Shown here piece after piece: positions 1 through 8,176 of a stretch of DNA of 64,000 bases. The DNA is from Streptomyces panaciradicis (lineage in GTDB: Bacteria > Actinomycetota > Actinomycetes > Streptomycetales > Streptomycetaceae). The notes under the pieces were generated by a model. It had not been told where the DNA came from, did no database searches, and worked only from the letters and a program-made list of their open reading frames with translations. Numbering within the stretch: position 1 is the first letter of the stretch; each line of letters opens with the position of its first letter. The stretch spans positions 24,402-88,401 of the forward strand of contig NZ_JAMGBF010000031.1 in assembly GCF_023516615.1 (NCBI RefSeq), written 5' to 3'. Both the position numbers and the translations under genes were made by a program.

Positions 1-483
1 CACTACACGACCGACCACTACGGGCCGGCCACCGCGAAGGAGTTCAAGATCCTTCAGCAGCAGCTCAACAGCAGCGGTCTGTTCGACGTCAGCATCCAGG
101 GCTCCAAGTGGGACGACTTCGTCCCCGCCGAGCGCAAGGGCAAGTACGACGTCTGGGGCATGGGCTGGTTCCCCGACTTCCCGGACGCCGACAACTACGT
201 GGCGCCGTTCCTCGACACGGACAACTTCCTGAAGCTGCCGTACAGGAACAGCCGGATCATCAACACCCTGATCCCGGACTCCCGGCGCGAGGCCGACCGC
301 CTCGCCGCCGGCTCCGACATCACCACGATCCAGGACATCGTCGCCGAGGACGTCCCGATCATCCCGCTGTGGCAGGGCAAGCAGTACGTCGCCGCCCGCG
401 ACAACGTCACCGGCACCGCCTATGCTCTCAACTCCTCCGCGACCCTGCAGCTGTGGGAGCTCGGCCGTGGGGTGAGCGGCTAG
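1..483 (+). CDS. ABC transporter substrate-binding protein, family 5 (3' part only)
   Basis: C-terminal 160 residues of an oligopeptide/nickel-type (SBP_bac_5) extracellular solute-binding protein; the gene enters from the left edge and is open in frame from base 1. The stretch GWFPDFPDADNY followed by IIPLWQGKQY is the usual C-terminal lobe end of this family. It aligns well with the C-terminus of the next gene (GWVPDYPDADNF, LPVWQAKQY), so the two are tandem paralogues. No transporter permease or ATPase is seen in the window. The substrate is unknown; peptides are the usual guess. Because the 5' end is missing, the lipoprotein signal cannot be checked. Confidence 0.9.
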   Translation, partial: HYTTDHYGPATAKEFKILQQQLNSSGLFDVSIQGSKWDDFVPAERKGKYDVWGMGWFPDFPDADNYVAPFLDTDNFLKLPYRNSRIINTLIPDSRREADRLAAGSDITTIQDIVAEDVPIIPLWQGKQYVAARDNVTGTAYALNSSATLQLWELGRGVSG

Positions 484-556
484 TCTCTTGGTGCCCGGGG
501 CCCGGGGACGGCGGCCCCGGGGTCCCGATACCGACGACAAGGCACATGCTGTGAAC

Positions 557-2131
557 ATGCGCAACCAGTGGCCGGTCCTGCCCATAGTGGCGGGGCTGGC
601 CTCCGGCCTGTTGACCGGCTGCGGCGCGGGCGACGGCGATTCCGGGGGAACCGGGCCCTCCGTGGTCATGGGGATGTCCGACGACGTCCTGGCCACCGAC
701 CCCGCCTCCGGTTACGACCCCGGCTCCTGGCTGTTGTTCAACAATGTCTTCCAGTCGCTGCTCGCCTTCCCCAACGGAGGCACCGAGCCGGTGCCCGAGG
801 CCGCCAAGTCGTGCGACTTCGCCGACACCGCGACCAAGGTCTACCGGTGCACCCTCAAGGACGGCCTGAAGTTCAGCAACGGTGACTCGCTCACCTCCGA
901 GGACGTCAAGTTCTCCTTCGACCGCATGCTGAAGATCAACGACGACGCCGGTCCGGCGATCATGTTCCCGATGCTGGGCAGGATCGACACACCGGACGCG
1001 AAGACGGTCGTGTTCCACCTGAAGGAGCCCGACGCCACCTTCCCCAGCAAGATCGCCTCCGGCGCGGGTTCCATCGTCGACCACAACGCGTACGACGCGG
1101 ACAAGCTCCGCAAGGACGGCAAGGCCGTCGGCTCGGGCCCCTACAAGCTGGACTCCTTCGACGACGGCAAGGCCGTCTTCTCGGTCAACGGCAACTACAA
1201 GGGCACCGCGAAGGTCAAGAACTCCGGCGTCACCCTCAAGTTCTTCCACGGCGACCAGGCCAAGCTGAAGCAGGCCCTCCAGAACGACAAGATCGACATC
1301 GCCTACCGGGGCCTGAGCGCCGGCGACATCGCCGACCTGCAGAACGCCGACAACAAGGCCACCACCGAGGTCGTCGAGGGCAGCAGCGCCGAGGTGCAGC
1401 ACCTCGTCTTCAACATGAAGGACCCGGTCGCCGGAAAGCTCGGCGTGCGCAAGGCCATCGCCTACCTGCTCGACCGCGACGCCCTCATCAAGAACGTCTA
1501 CGAGGGCACGGCCACCCCGCTCTACTCGATCATCCCGGCCGGCATCGTGGGCCACAACACGGCGTTCTTCGACACCTACGGCGCCAGCCCCTCACCGGCC
1601 AAGGCCGCCGCCGCCCTCAAGGCCGCGGGCATCACCGGCAAGGTCAAGCTCACCCTCTGGTCCACGCCCTCCCGCTACGGCCCCGCCACCGACCAGGAGC
1701 TCAAGGCCATCGCCGGACAGCTCAACGCCAGCGGCCTGTTCGACGCCGACGTCAAGTCCGTCTCCTTCGACCAGTACGAGAAGGACATCGCCAAGGGCAA
1801 GTACGGCGTCTACGTCAAGGGCTGGGTGCCGGACTACCCGGACGCCGACAACTTCACCGCCCCCTTCTTCGGCAAGGGCAACGTCCTGAGCAACAACTAC
1901 CGCAACGACACCATCACCGGCACGCTTATCCCGCGCACCGCCGCCGAGAGCGACCGCGCCGCCACCGACAACGACTACGGCAGGCTGCAGGACATCGTCG
2001 CCCAGCAGCTGCCCGTCCTCCCGGTCTGGCAGGCCAAGCAGTACGCGGTCACCCGCGAGAACGTCTACGGCCTCGAGTACTGCCTCGACGCCTCGACGGT
2101 CTTCCGCTTCTGGGAACTCAGCAAGAGCTGA
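557..2131 (+). CDS. Lipoprotein solute-binding protein, ABC transporter family 5
   Basis: A 524-residue extracellular solute-binding protein of the peptide/opine/nickel family (SBP_bac_5). The N-terminus has a short charged start, a hydrophobic run and a lipobox LTGC (Cys about residue 22), so it should be lipid-anchored outside the membrane and deliver substrate to an ABC importer that lies outside this window. The ATG at 557 is preferred because it places the signal peptide at the N-terminus; a GTG at 551 is two codons upstream and an in-frame ATG at 488 would add a charged, non-signal extension. It follows the paralogue that ends at 483 with a 73-bp gap, so a recent tandem duplication or a two-receptor system is likely. 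A strong hairpin follows at 2155. Confidence 0.88.
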   Translation: MRNQWPVLPIVAGLASGLLTGCGAGDGDSGGTGPSVVMGMSDDVLATDPASGYDPGSWLLFNNVFQSLLAFPNGGTEPVPEAAKSCDFADTATKVYRCTLKDGLKFSNGDSLTSEDVKFSFDRMLKINDDAGPAIMFPMLGRIDTPDAKTVVFHLKEPDATFPSKIASGAGSIVDHNAYDADKLRKDGKAVGSGPYKLDSFDDGKAVFSVNGNYKGTAKVKNSGVTLKFFHGDQAKLKQALQNDKIDIAYRGLSAGDIADLQNADNKATTEVVEGSSAEVQHLVFNMKDPVAGKLGVRKAIAYLLDRDALIKNVYEGTATPLYSIIPAGIVGHNTAFFDTYGASPSPAKAAAALKAAGITGKVKLTLWSTPSRYGPATDQELKAIAGQLNASGLFDADVKSVSFDQYEKDIAKGKYGVYVKGWVPDYPDADNFTAPFFGKGNVLSNNYRNDTITGTLIPRTAAESDRAATDNDYGRLQDIVAQQLPVLPVWQAKQYAVTRENVYGLEYCLDASTVFRFWELSKS

Positions 2132-2154
2132 GCGACGGCCCCGCACACACGAAA

Positions 2155-2182
2155 GGGCGCCCCTCGGCCACAAGGGGCGCCC
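2155..2182. terminator. Bidirectional rho-independent-type hairpin
   Basis: Perfect 10-bp inverted repeat (GGGCGCCCCT and its complement) with an 8-base loop. It lies between the convergent ends of the solute-binding protein gene (+) and the response-regulator gene (-), so it probably stops transcription from both sides. There is no long U tract, as is usual in Streptomyces. Confidence 0.75.
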
Positions 2183-2201
2183 TCCGCCGTCACCGGCCCC
2201 G

Positions 2202-2873
2202 CTACTGCGCGCCGGGGCGCACCAGCCCGCTCTCGTACGCGTACACCGCGGCCTGCACCCGGTCCCGCAGCCCCAACTTCGTCAGCACATGACCCACATG
2301 CGTCTTCACCGTCGTCTCGCTGACGAACAGGTCGGCCGCGATCTCGGCGTTCGACAGACCGCGCGCCACCAGCTTCAGCACCTCCACCTCACGCTCGGTG
2401 AGCGTGTGCAGCGTGTCCGGCACCGGCTCGTCCCCGGAGGGCAGATGCGTGGCGTACTTGTCCAGCAGCCGCCGGGTGATGCTCGGCGCCAGCATGGCCT
2501 CACCCGCCGCCACCACCCGGATCGCCTGCACGAGCTCATTGGCCGGCGCGTCCTTCAGCAGGAACCCGCTCGCCCCCGCCCGCAGCGCCTCCACCACGTA
2601 CTCGTCGAGGTCGAAGGTGGTCAGCACCAGCACCTTCGCCGGGCCGTCCCGGCCGGGCCCGGTGATCTGCCGGGTCGCCTCCACCCCGTCCATCCGAGGC
2701 ATCCGGATGTCCATCAGAACCACATCGGGCTGCAGCGCCCGCACCTGGTCGAGGGCCTGGAGGCCGTCTCCGGCCTCGCCGACGACCGCGAGATCCTGCT
2801 CCGCCTCCAGGATCATCCGGAAACCGGTACGCAGCAGCGGCTGGTCGTCGACCAGTAGGACGCGGATGGCCAC
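2202..2873 (-). CDS. NarL/FixJ-family two-component response regulator
   Basis: A 223-residue response regulator. The receiver domain fills residues 1-125, with the acidic pair D9-D10, phospho-acceptor D55 (in VLMDIRMPRMDG), T85/T86 and K107. A LuxR-type helix-turn-helix occupies about residues 150-215 (LTEREVEVLKLVARGLSNAEIA). The GTG at 2873 is chosen because the receiver begins there and an AAGGAG ribosome-binding site lies six bases upstream; the frame is open much further upstream but that part is the shadow of the nuclease gene. No histidine kinase is adjacent, so within this window it is an orphan regulator. Targets cannot be inferred. Confidence 0.92.
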   Translation of the reverse strand: MAIRVLLVDDQPLLRTGFRMILEAEQDLAVVGEAGDGLQALDQVRALQPDVVLMDIRMPRMDGVEATRQITGPGRDGPAKVLVLTTFDLDEYVVEALRAGASGFLLKDAPANELVQAIRVVAAGEAMLAPSITRRLLDKYATHLPSGDEPVPDTLHTLTEREVEVLKLVARGLSNAEIAADLFVSETTVKTHVGHVLTKLGLRDRVQAAVYAYESGLVRPGAQ

Positions 2874-2887
2874 GTGACACTCCTTCG

Positions 2888-3910
2888 CTAGTCCGGCCCC
2901 ATTCTGCCCTGCGGGACGTCCCCCGACCCGACCGCCCTCACCGGCAGCGGATACGGCGGGGGAGTGCCCCCGAACTCCGGGCAGTGCGCCTGGTGGTCGC
3001 ACCAGCCGCACAGCTTCGTCGGCCGGGGCCGCCAGTCGCCGGACTCGGTGGCCTGCCGGATCGCCTCCCACAGCGCGAGCAGCTTCCGCTCGACCCGCTC
3101 CAGGTCGGCGAGGACCGGGTCGTACGTCAGAACGTCCCCACTGCCGAGGTACACCAGCTGCAGCCGCCGCGGGACCACCTTCTTCAGGCGCCACACCACC
3201 AGGGCGTAGAACTTCATCTGGAACAGCGCGCCTTCGGCGTACTCCGGCCGGGGCGCCTTGCCCGTCTTGTAGTCGACGATCCGCACCTCGCCCGTCGGCG
3301 CCACGTCGACCCGGTCGATGATCCCGCGCAGCGTCAGCCCCGAGTCCAGCTCCGCCTCCACGAACAACTCCCGCTCCGCGGGCTCCAGCCGGGTCGGGTC
3401 CTCCAGCGTGAACCACCGCTCCACGAGCCGCTCGGCCTCGCCCAGCCAGCGCGCCAGCCGCTCCCCGTCGGGATCGTCCTCGAACAGCTCCACGACCTCC
3501 GGCCTGCTCTCCCGCAGCCGGTCCCACTGACCCGGGATCAGGGACTTGGCGCGTGGCGCCGTCCGCTCCGCGGCGGGCGCGTCGAAGAGCCGCTCCAGCA
3601 CCGCGTGCACCAGCGTCCCGCGGGTCGCCGCCTCGCTCGGCTTCTCCGGCAGCCGGTCGATGACACGGAAGCGGTACAGCAGAGGGCACTGCATGAAGTC
3701 ACCGGCACGCGAGGGCGACAGACTCGCCGGCGCCATGGCGGCAGGCCGGTCCGCCTCCGCCGCCGCCCCCACGACCGCTGCCGCCGTCACCGCGGTCATC
3801 ACCGTCGCCGTCACCGTCGGCACCGCCGTCTGCTCGGCCACCTCAGGAAGATCCACCGGTGCCGGACCCCCGCCATGGGCCTCAGCCGTGCCCTCCGCGC
3901 TGTTCTCCAT
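2888..3910 (-). CDS. RecB-family PD-(D/E)XK nuclease (Cas4/AddB-C-terminal-like)
   Basis: A 340-residue protein. From about residue 85 it matches the RecB-like nuclease domain: LSPSRAGDFMQCPLLYRF at its start, then a central acidic site with the GIIDRVDV and VRIVDYKTGK segments (the D-x-K of the active site is DYK). A Cys cluster near the C-terminus (LCGWCDHQAHCPEF, with the upstream Cys in MQCP) fits the Fe-S cluster of AddB/Cas4-type nucleases. The first 80 residues are Ala/Val/Thr-rich and of low complexity. The ATG at 3910 is the annotation choice, but a start near the ATG that gives MAPASLSPSRAG would give the core family length. It lies 14 bp upstream of the response regulator on the same strand and may be co-transcribed. 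No CRISPR array is present, so this is a housekeeping or repair nuclease. Confidence 0.85.
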   Translation of the reverse strand: MENSAEGTAEAHGGGPAPVDLPEVAEQTAVPTVTATVMTAVTAAAVVGAAAEADRPAAMAPASLSPSRAGDFMQCPLLYRFRVIDRLPEKPSEAATRGTLVHAVLERLFDAPAAERTAPRAKSLIPGQWDRLRESRPEVVELFEDDPDGERLARWLGEAERLVERWFTLEDPTRLEPAERELFVEAELDSGLTLRGIIDRVDVAPTGEVRIVDYKTGKAPRPEYAEGALFQMKFYALVVWRLKKVVPRRLQLVYLGSGDVLTYDPVLADLERVERKLLALWEAIRQATESGDWRPRPTKLCGWCDHQAHCPEFGGTPPPYPLPVRAVGSGDVPQGRMGPD

Positions 3911-4084
3911 GCCCACAGACCTTACGGCCCGCCACTGACAGTGACCCACCCACCGGCGCGACAGGCGCCGCCGCCGGGGAAACACCGGGGGTGCCGGGGC
4001 GGAACGCACCGCGACGGACGCATACCATCGACCCCAAGACCCTTCCGCCCGGCAGGCGCGGAACGCTTCGAACGAGGGGACATC

Positions 4085-5839
4085 GTGGACCAGAGCGGCG
4101 GGAGCGGGCAGCCGCGGCCCGGCACCGACGAGCCGGCCGGGCCCCACACGGCACCGGCCACCCCCTCACCCGGCCAGACCGACGCACAGCCCACGGACGC
4201 ACGACGGACCACCACGACCAGGGACGCCGCCAAGGGAGACCCCTCGATGGGCGACAGCACGCCGACCACCGACACCGGGACCACCCCGGCCGACAGCGCC
4301 CCGAACGCGCACCGCGACGAGCACGGGCACCCACGCCGGGACACCACCCCGGAGGACGGCCCCGCTCCCCAGGAGCACCCCGGCCGGCCCGCCGCCCCGC
4401 AGAGCGACGACGCCTCCCCGGCACACCGCCCCGCGCAGCCGGACACCGACCGGCCGACCCCCACGAACGACACGGACGCCGCAGACGCCACGGACGCCGG
4501 CCAGGCCGCCCCGGACGAGCCCGCAGGCCGCCCCACCGCCCCCCACACGCCCGCGGACCACCCCACCGCCCCCGACGCCGGCCACCGCGCCGCGCACGGC
4601 GCAGGCACCGCCCCCGGCCACATGTCCCACCCCGACCGCACCCTCGCCCACTCCGGCGCCAAGAACCCCCCGCCACAGCGCCGCGAATCCCCCCGGGGCG
4701 GACTCCTCATGGGCCGCCCCTTCGGCGTACCCGTCTACGTCGCCCCCAGCTGGTTCCTCGTCGCCGCCCTCATCACCTGGGTCTTCGGCGGCCAGCTCGA
4801 CCGCGTCCTGCCCGAACTCGGCGCCGCCCGCTACCTGGTCTCCCTCTTCTTCGCGGTCGCCTTCTACGCCTCCGTCCTCGTCCACGAACTCGCCCACACC
4901 GTCGCCGCCCTCCGCTTCAAACTCCCGGTCCGCCGCATCCAGCTCCAGTTCTTCGGCGGCGTCTCCGAGATCGAGAAGGAAGCCGAGACCCCCGGCCGCG
5001 AGTTCGTCCTGGCCTTCGTCGGCCCCCTGCTCTCCCTCGTCCTCGCCGGGATCTTCTACGTCGCCATGCAGCCCGTCGAGCCCGGCACCGTCCCCGGCGT
5101 CCTGCTCGCCGGCCTGATGATCTCCAACCTCATCGTCGCCGCCTTCAACCTCCTGCCCGGCCTCCCCCTCGACGGCGGCCGGATGCTCCGCGCCGTCGTC
5201 TGGAAGATCACCGGCAAGCCCATGAACGGCACCGTCGCCGCCGCCTGGGTCGGCCGCGCCCTCGCCGTCTCCGTCCTCATCGGCCTGCCGCTGCTCACCC
5301 AGTCCGGCGCCCTCGGCTCCACCGCCGAGGACAGCGTCGGCATGGACACCGTCACCGACGCCCTGCTCGCCGCCATCCTCGCCGCGATCATCTGGACCGG
5401 CGCCGGCAACAGCCTCCGCATGGCCCGCCTGCGCGAACACCTCCCGGAACTGCGCGCCCGCAACCTCACCCGCCGCGCCGTCCCCGTCGAGACCGACACC
5501 CCCCTCTCCGAGGCCCTGCGCCGCGCCAACGCCGCCGGCGCCCGCGCCCTCGTCGTCGTCGACGCCGACGGCACCCCGCTCTCCCTGGTCCGCGAGGCCG
5601 CCATCGTCGGCGTCCCCGAACACCGCCGCCCCTGGGTCGCCGTCAGTGGCCTGGCCCAGGAACTCACCGACGGCATGCGCGTCTCCGCCGAACTCGCCGG
5701 CGAGGACCTCCTCGACGTCCTGCGCGCCACCCCCGCCACCGAGTACCTGGTCGTCGAGGAGACCGGCGAGATCTACGGCGTACTGTCCGCCGCCGACGTC
5801 GAGCGGGCCTTCGTCAAGGCCATGGCCCGCCCCTCCTAG
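4085..5839 (+). CDS. Site-2 protease-like M50 metalloprotease with CBS-like tail
   Basis: A 584-residue membrane protease. Residues 1-210 are a Pro/Thr/Asp/Ala-rich disordered extension. The membrane domain follows, with HELAH (zinc ligands H267 and H271, Glu 268) in the second helix and NLLPGLPLDGG (N355 to D363, third zinc ligand) further on. Residues about 460-580 resemble the CBS-pair region of Rip3-type bacterial S2Ps. Such enzymes cut transmembrane substrates such as anti-sigma factors inside the membrane. The GTG at 4085 is the first plausible start, just after a purine-rich cgagggga; a start at the MGRPFGVPVYV methionine would give the family core of about 376 residues. It lies 38 bp upstream of trmI. 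No anti-sigma partner is seen nearby. Confidence 0.87.
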   Translation: MDQSGGSGQPRPGTDEPAGPHTAPATPSPGQTDAQPTDARRTTTTRDAAKGDPSMGDSTPTTDTGTTPADSAPNAHRDEHGHPRRDTTPEDGPAPQEHPGRPAAPQSDDASPAHRPAQPDTDRPTPTNDTDAADATDAGQAAPDEPAGRPTAPHTPADHPTAPDAGHRAAHGAGTAPGHMSHPDRTLAHSGAKNPPPQRRESPRGGLLMGRPFGVPVYVAPSWFLVAALITWVFGGQLDRVLPELGAARYLVSLFFAVAFYASVLVHELAHTVAALRFKLPVRRIQLQFFGGVSEIEKEAETPGREFVLAFVGPLLSLVLAGIFYVAMQPVEPGTVPGVLLAGLMISNLIVAAFNLLPGLPLDGGRMLRAVVWKITGKPMNGTVAAAWVGRALAVSVLIGLPLLTQSGALGSTAEDSVGMDTVTDALLAAILAAIIWTGAGNSLRMARLREHLPELRARNLTRRAVPVETDTPLSEALRRANAAGARALVVVDADGTPLSLVREAAIVGVPEHRRPWVAVSGLAQELTDGMRVSAELAGEDLLDVLRATPATEYLVVEETGEIYGVLSAADVERAFVKAMARPS

Positions 5840-5877
5840 TGGTCGGCGGCCCCCGCAAACCCCGGTAGGCTGTTCAC

Positions 5878-6777
5878 ATGTCCGAACCGACCGGTGCCGC
5901 CCGCAGGCGCGGGCCCTTCAAGGTCGGGGACCAGGTTCAGCTGACCGACCCCAAGGGCCGCCACTACACGTTCACGCTCGAAGCCGGAAAGAACTTCCAC
6001 ACCCACAAGGGTTCCTTCCCGCACGACGAGCTGATCGGCGCACCCGAGGGCAGCGTTGTCCGCACCACCGGTAACGTCGCCTACCTCGCGCTGCGCCCCC
6101 TGCTCCCCGACTACGTCCTGTCCATGCCCCGCGGGGCAGCCGTCGTCTACCCCAAGGACGCGGGGCAGATCCTCGCCTTCGCCGACATCTTCCCCGGCGC
6201 CCGCGTCGTGGAGGCCGGAGTCGGCTCCGGCTCGCTCAGCAGCTTCCTGCTGCGCGCCATCGGCGACCAGGGCATGCTCCACAGCTACGAGCGCCGCGAG
6301 GACTTCGCCGAGATCGCCCAGCAGAACGTCGAGCGCTACTTCGGCGGACCGCACCCCGCCTGGCAGCTCACCGTCGGCGACCTCCAGGACAACCTCTCCG
6401 ACACCGACGTCGACCGCGTCATCCTCGACATGCTCGCCCCTTGGGAATGCCTCGAGGCCGTCTCCAAGGCACTCGTCCCCGGCGGCATCCTGTGCTGCTA
6501 CGTCGCCACCACCACCCAGCTCGCCCGGACCGTCGAGTCCATCCGCGAGATCGGCTCCTTCAACGAGCCGACCGCCTGGGAGACGATGATCCGCAACTGG
6601 CACATCGAGGGCCTGGCCGTCCGCCCCGACCACAGGATGATCGGCCACACCGGCTTCCTCCTCACCGCCCGCCGCCTCGCCGACGGCGTCGAGCCCCCCA
6701 TGCGCCGCCGCCGCCCCGCCAAGGGCGCCTACGGCGAGGACTACGCCGGCCCCAACGCCGACGGCGGCGGCCGCTGA
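5878..6777 (+). CDS. trmI: tRNA (adenine-58-N1)-methyltransferase TrmI
   Basis: A 299-residue SAM-dependent methyltransferase that makes m1A58 in the tRNA T-loop, acting as a homotetramer in the cytoplasm. The N-terminal beta-rich domain (FKVGDQVQLTD, then the conserved PRGAAVVYPKD) leads into the Rossmann fold with motif I at residues 112-120 (EAGVGSGSL). The later segment GDLQDNL and the conserved RILDMLAPWE-type motif (here VILDMLAPWE) complete the SAM and catalytic site. Length is normal for the family. In Mycobacterium and Streptomyces this gene commonly sits next to the Pup-proteasome locus, as here. An 18-bp hairpin terminator follows. Confidence 0.95.
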   Translation: MSEPTGAARRRGPFKVGDQVQLTDPKGRHYTFTLEAGKNFHTHKGSFPHDELIGAPEGSVVRTTGNVAYLALRPLLPDYVLSMPRGAAVVYPKDAGQILAFADIFPGARVVEAGVGSGSLSSFLLRAIGDQGMLHSYERREDFAEIAQQNVERYFGGPHPAWQLTVGDLQDNLSDTDVDRVILDMLAPWECLEAVSKALVPGGILCCYVATTTQLARTVESIREIGSFNEPTAWETMIRNWHIEGLAVRPDHRMIGHTGFLLTARRLADGVEPPMRRRRPAKGAYGEDYAGPNADGGGR

Positions 6778-6808
6778 CCCGGCCGCACCCCCGCAGCAAC
6801 GCACGGAC

Positions 6809-6853
6809 GCCGCGGTCGAGTTCCGGGACAATCCACCGGAACTCGACCGCGGC
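6809..6853 (+). terminator. Very strong hairpin terminator after trmI
   Basis: Perfect 18-bp inverted repeat (left arm 6809-6826, right arm 6836-6853) around the nine-base loop gacaatcca, followed by gcctttct. It is the longest perfect stem I see in the window and lies 32 bp after the trmI stop. Confidence 0.85.
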
Positions 6854-6998
6854 GCCTTTCTCCTGACAGCACGCCACGAACCGCACAAACCCGGCGGGCT
6901 CCGTTCGTCATCCCGCACCCCGCCGTTCCCCCGCACTGTGACGTGTGGCACGATGCGAGCCACCCCCACCGGCACAGCCCTCACAGGAGACGCTCCTA

Positions 6999-7568
6999 GT
7001 GCAGCAACCCGCCGTCCCGGAACTGGCACACACGCACACCCGGCCCATCCACTGGGTCGCCACCGCCACGGCGGTCGCCGGCGTCATGGCCCTCTCCTCG
7101 GTCCTGCAGCCCAACTCGGCGACAGCCGCCCAGACCACCGCCCCGCACACGAAGACCGTCCACGCCGCCGCACCCGGCACGGCCGGAGTCGACTTCCCGA
7201 TCACCTGCGGCCCGGTCAAAGCGGTCGTGCACAAGAAGACCACCGGAGACCTCGACGGCGACGGCAACCCCGAAACGGTCGCGATCGTGCACTGCGACGC
7301 CCCCATGGGCACCCCGCCCGACGGCGTCTACGTCCTCACCCGCGCCTCGAACGGCACACCCCGCCTGGTCGCCACCCTCCTCGACCCCAAGGCCGGAGAC
7401 ACGGTGAGCGACCTCGCGATACGCGACGGCGCCGTCAACGCCACCCTGCTCGGCTACTCCACCGACAACGTGCCCCGCTGCTGCCCCGACGTCACCGACC
7501 ACGTGAAGTGGCAGTGGAAGAGCGGCACGTTCGTCCGCTCGGCACCCGCCGCCACCCACAGCGTCTGA
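6999..7568 (+). CDS. Secreted hypothetical protein with Asp-rich DGDG segment
   Basis: A 189-residue protein with a probable Sec signal peptide (hydrophobic run VATATAVAGVMALSSVL, cleavage likely after SATAA). The mature part contains GDLDGDGNPETVAIV, which resembles the calcium-binding FG-GAP/VCBS-type loop, and four Cys (ITCGPV, VHCDAP and the CC pair in VPRCCPD) that may form disulfides outside the cell. The GTG at 6999 is chosen because AGGAGA lies eight bases upstream; an upstream ATG at 6945 lacks a signal-like start. Function is unknown. It is convergent with the ferredoxin gene. Confidence 0.7.
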   Translation: MQQPAVPELAHTHTRPIHWVATATAVAGVMALSSVLQPNSATAAQTTAPHTKTVHAAAPGTAGVDFPITCGPVKAVVHKKTTGDLDGDGNPETVAIVHCDAPMGTPPDGVYVLTRASNGTPRLVATLLDPKAGDTVSDLAIRDGAVNATLLGYSTDNVPRCCPDVTDHVKWQWKSGTFVRSAPAATHSV

Positions 7569-7627
7569 GTCACGCCCCCCGGCCCATGTGAGAAATCAGA
7601 CAACCGTAACGGCCCGCACCCGTTACC

Positions 7628-7933
7628 TCACTCAGCGTCCGGACCGAAGACCTCGACCCTGTCCGAAACGCGACGCACATGGATGCACTCGCCCGGACAC
7701 TCCTTCGCCGAGTCCACCACGTCCGTCAGAAGCGGCAGCGGAACACGCGTCGTAGCGCCCTTCTCCTGCAACAGCTCGTCCGCCGGGCCCTTCACGTACG
7801 CCAGACCGTCGATGTCCAGCTCGAACACCTCCGGCGCGTACTGCGCGCAGATCCCGTCGCCGGTACACAGGTCCTGATCGATCCAGACCTCCAGCTGATC
7901 GCCGCCGGCCACGGCCTCCTGCTGCACGCTCAT
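7628..7933 (-). CDS. Ferredoxin, single 3Fe-4S/4Fe-4S cluster type
   Basis: A 101-residue small ferredoxin. Cluster ligands are visible as DLCTGDGIC (C-x5-C, middle ligand position occupied by Asp) and CPGEC near the C-terminus, the pattern of Streptomyces ferredoxins that often serve cytochromes P450. The missing second-position Cys suggests a 3Fe-4S cluster. The ATG at 7933 is preceded by AGGAGAG. It is divergent from arc, and this ferredoxin-arc pairing recurs in actinobacteria. Two P450 genes in the window (48705 and 54433) are possible but unproven partners. The reading frame stays open far upstream, but that extension is only the antisense of arc. Confidence 0.9.
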   Translation of the reverse strand: MSVQQEAVAGGDQLEVWIDQDLCTGDGICAQYAPEVFELDIDGLAYVKGPADELLQEKGATTRVPLPLLTDVVDSAKECPGECIHVRRVSDRVEVFGPDAE

Positions 7934-8176
7934 CTCTCCTGCCGTTTGAAAGTCGAGCTGGCGGGAATCGGGCCAGCTCTGACGGGTGTTGAACACTGTG
8001 ACCCTACCTCCGGCAGCTTTCCAATCATGTTCGGTGGGTATTCCCCTGGCGTGAGGGAGAGCGCAAGGGTGAAGATCGGACACACCCCGACCGTCTTTGT
8101 GATCTAGGGGTTTCAATCGACACCCACCCAGGTAGGGTCTGGAAGCGTCCAGCTCCCCTTGGAGGAGGTGAGGACC
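7934..8176. promoter_or_regulatory. Divergent promoter region of ferredoxin and arc
   Basis: A 243-bp intergenic region between two divergent genes. It holds a TAGGGT -10-like element on the + strand (8133-8138, with a weak TTTCAA -35 sixteen bases upstream) for arc, and the same hexamer on the minus strand (ACCCTA at 8001-8006) for the ferredoxin. The sequence GTAGGGTCTG at the arc element is repeated in front of pup. No strong operator is seen. Confidence 0.4.

Noticed and set aside
2984..4084. In-frame extension of the M50 protease upstream of 4085
   Set aside because: It covers the nuclease gene on the opposite strand and shows Arg/Pro/Gln-rich shadow composition.
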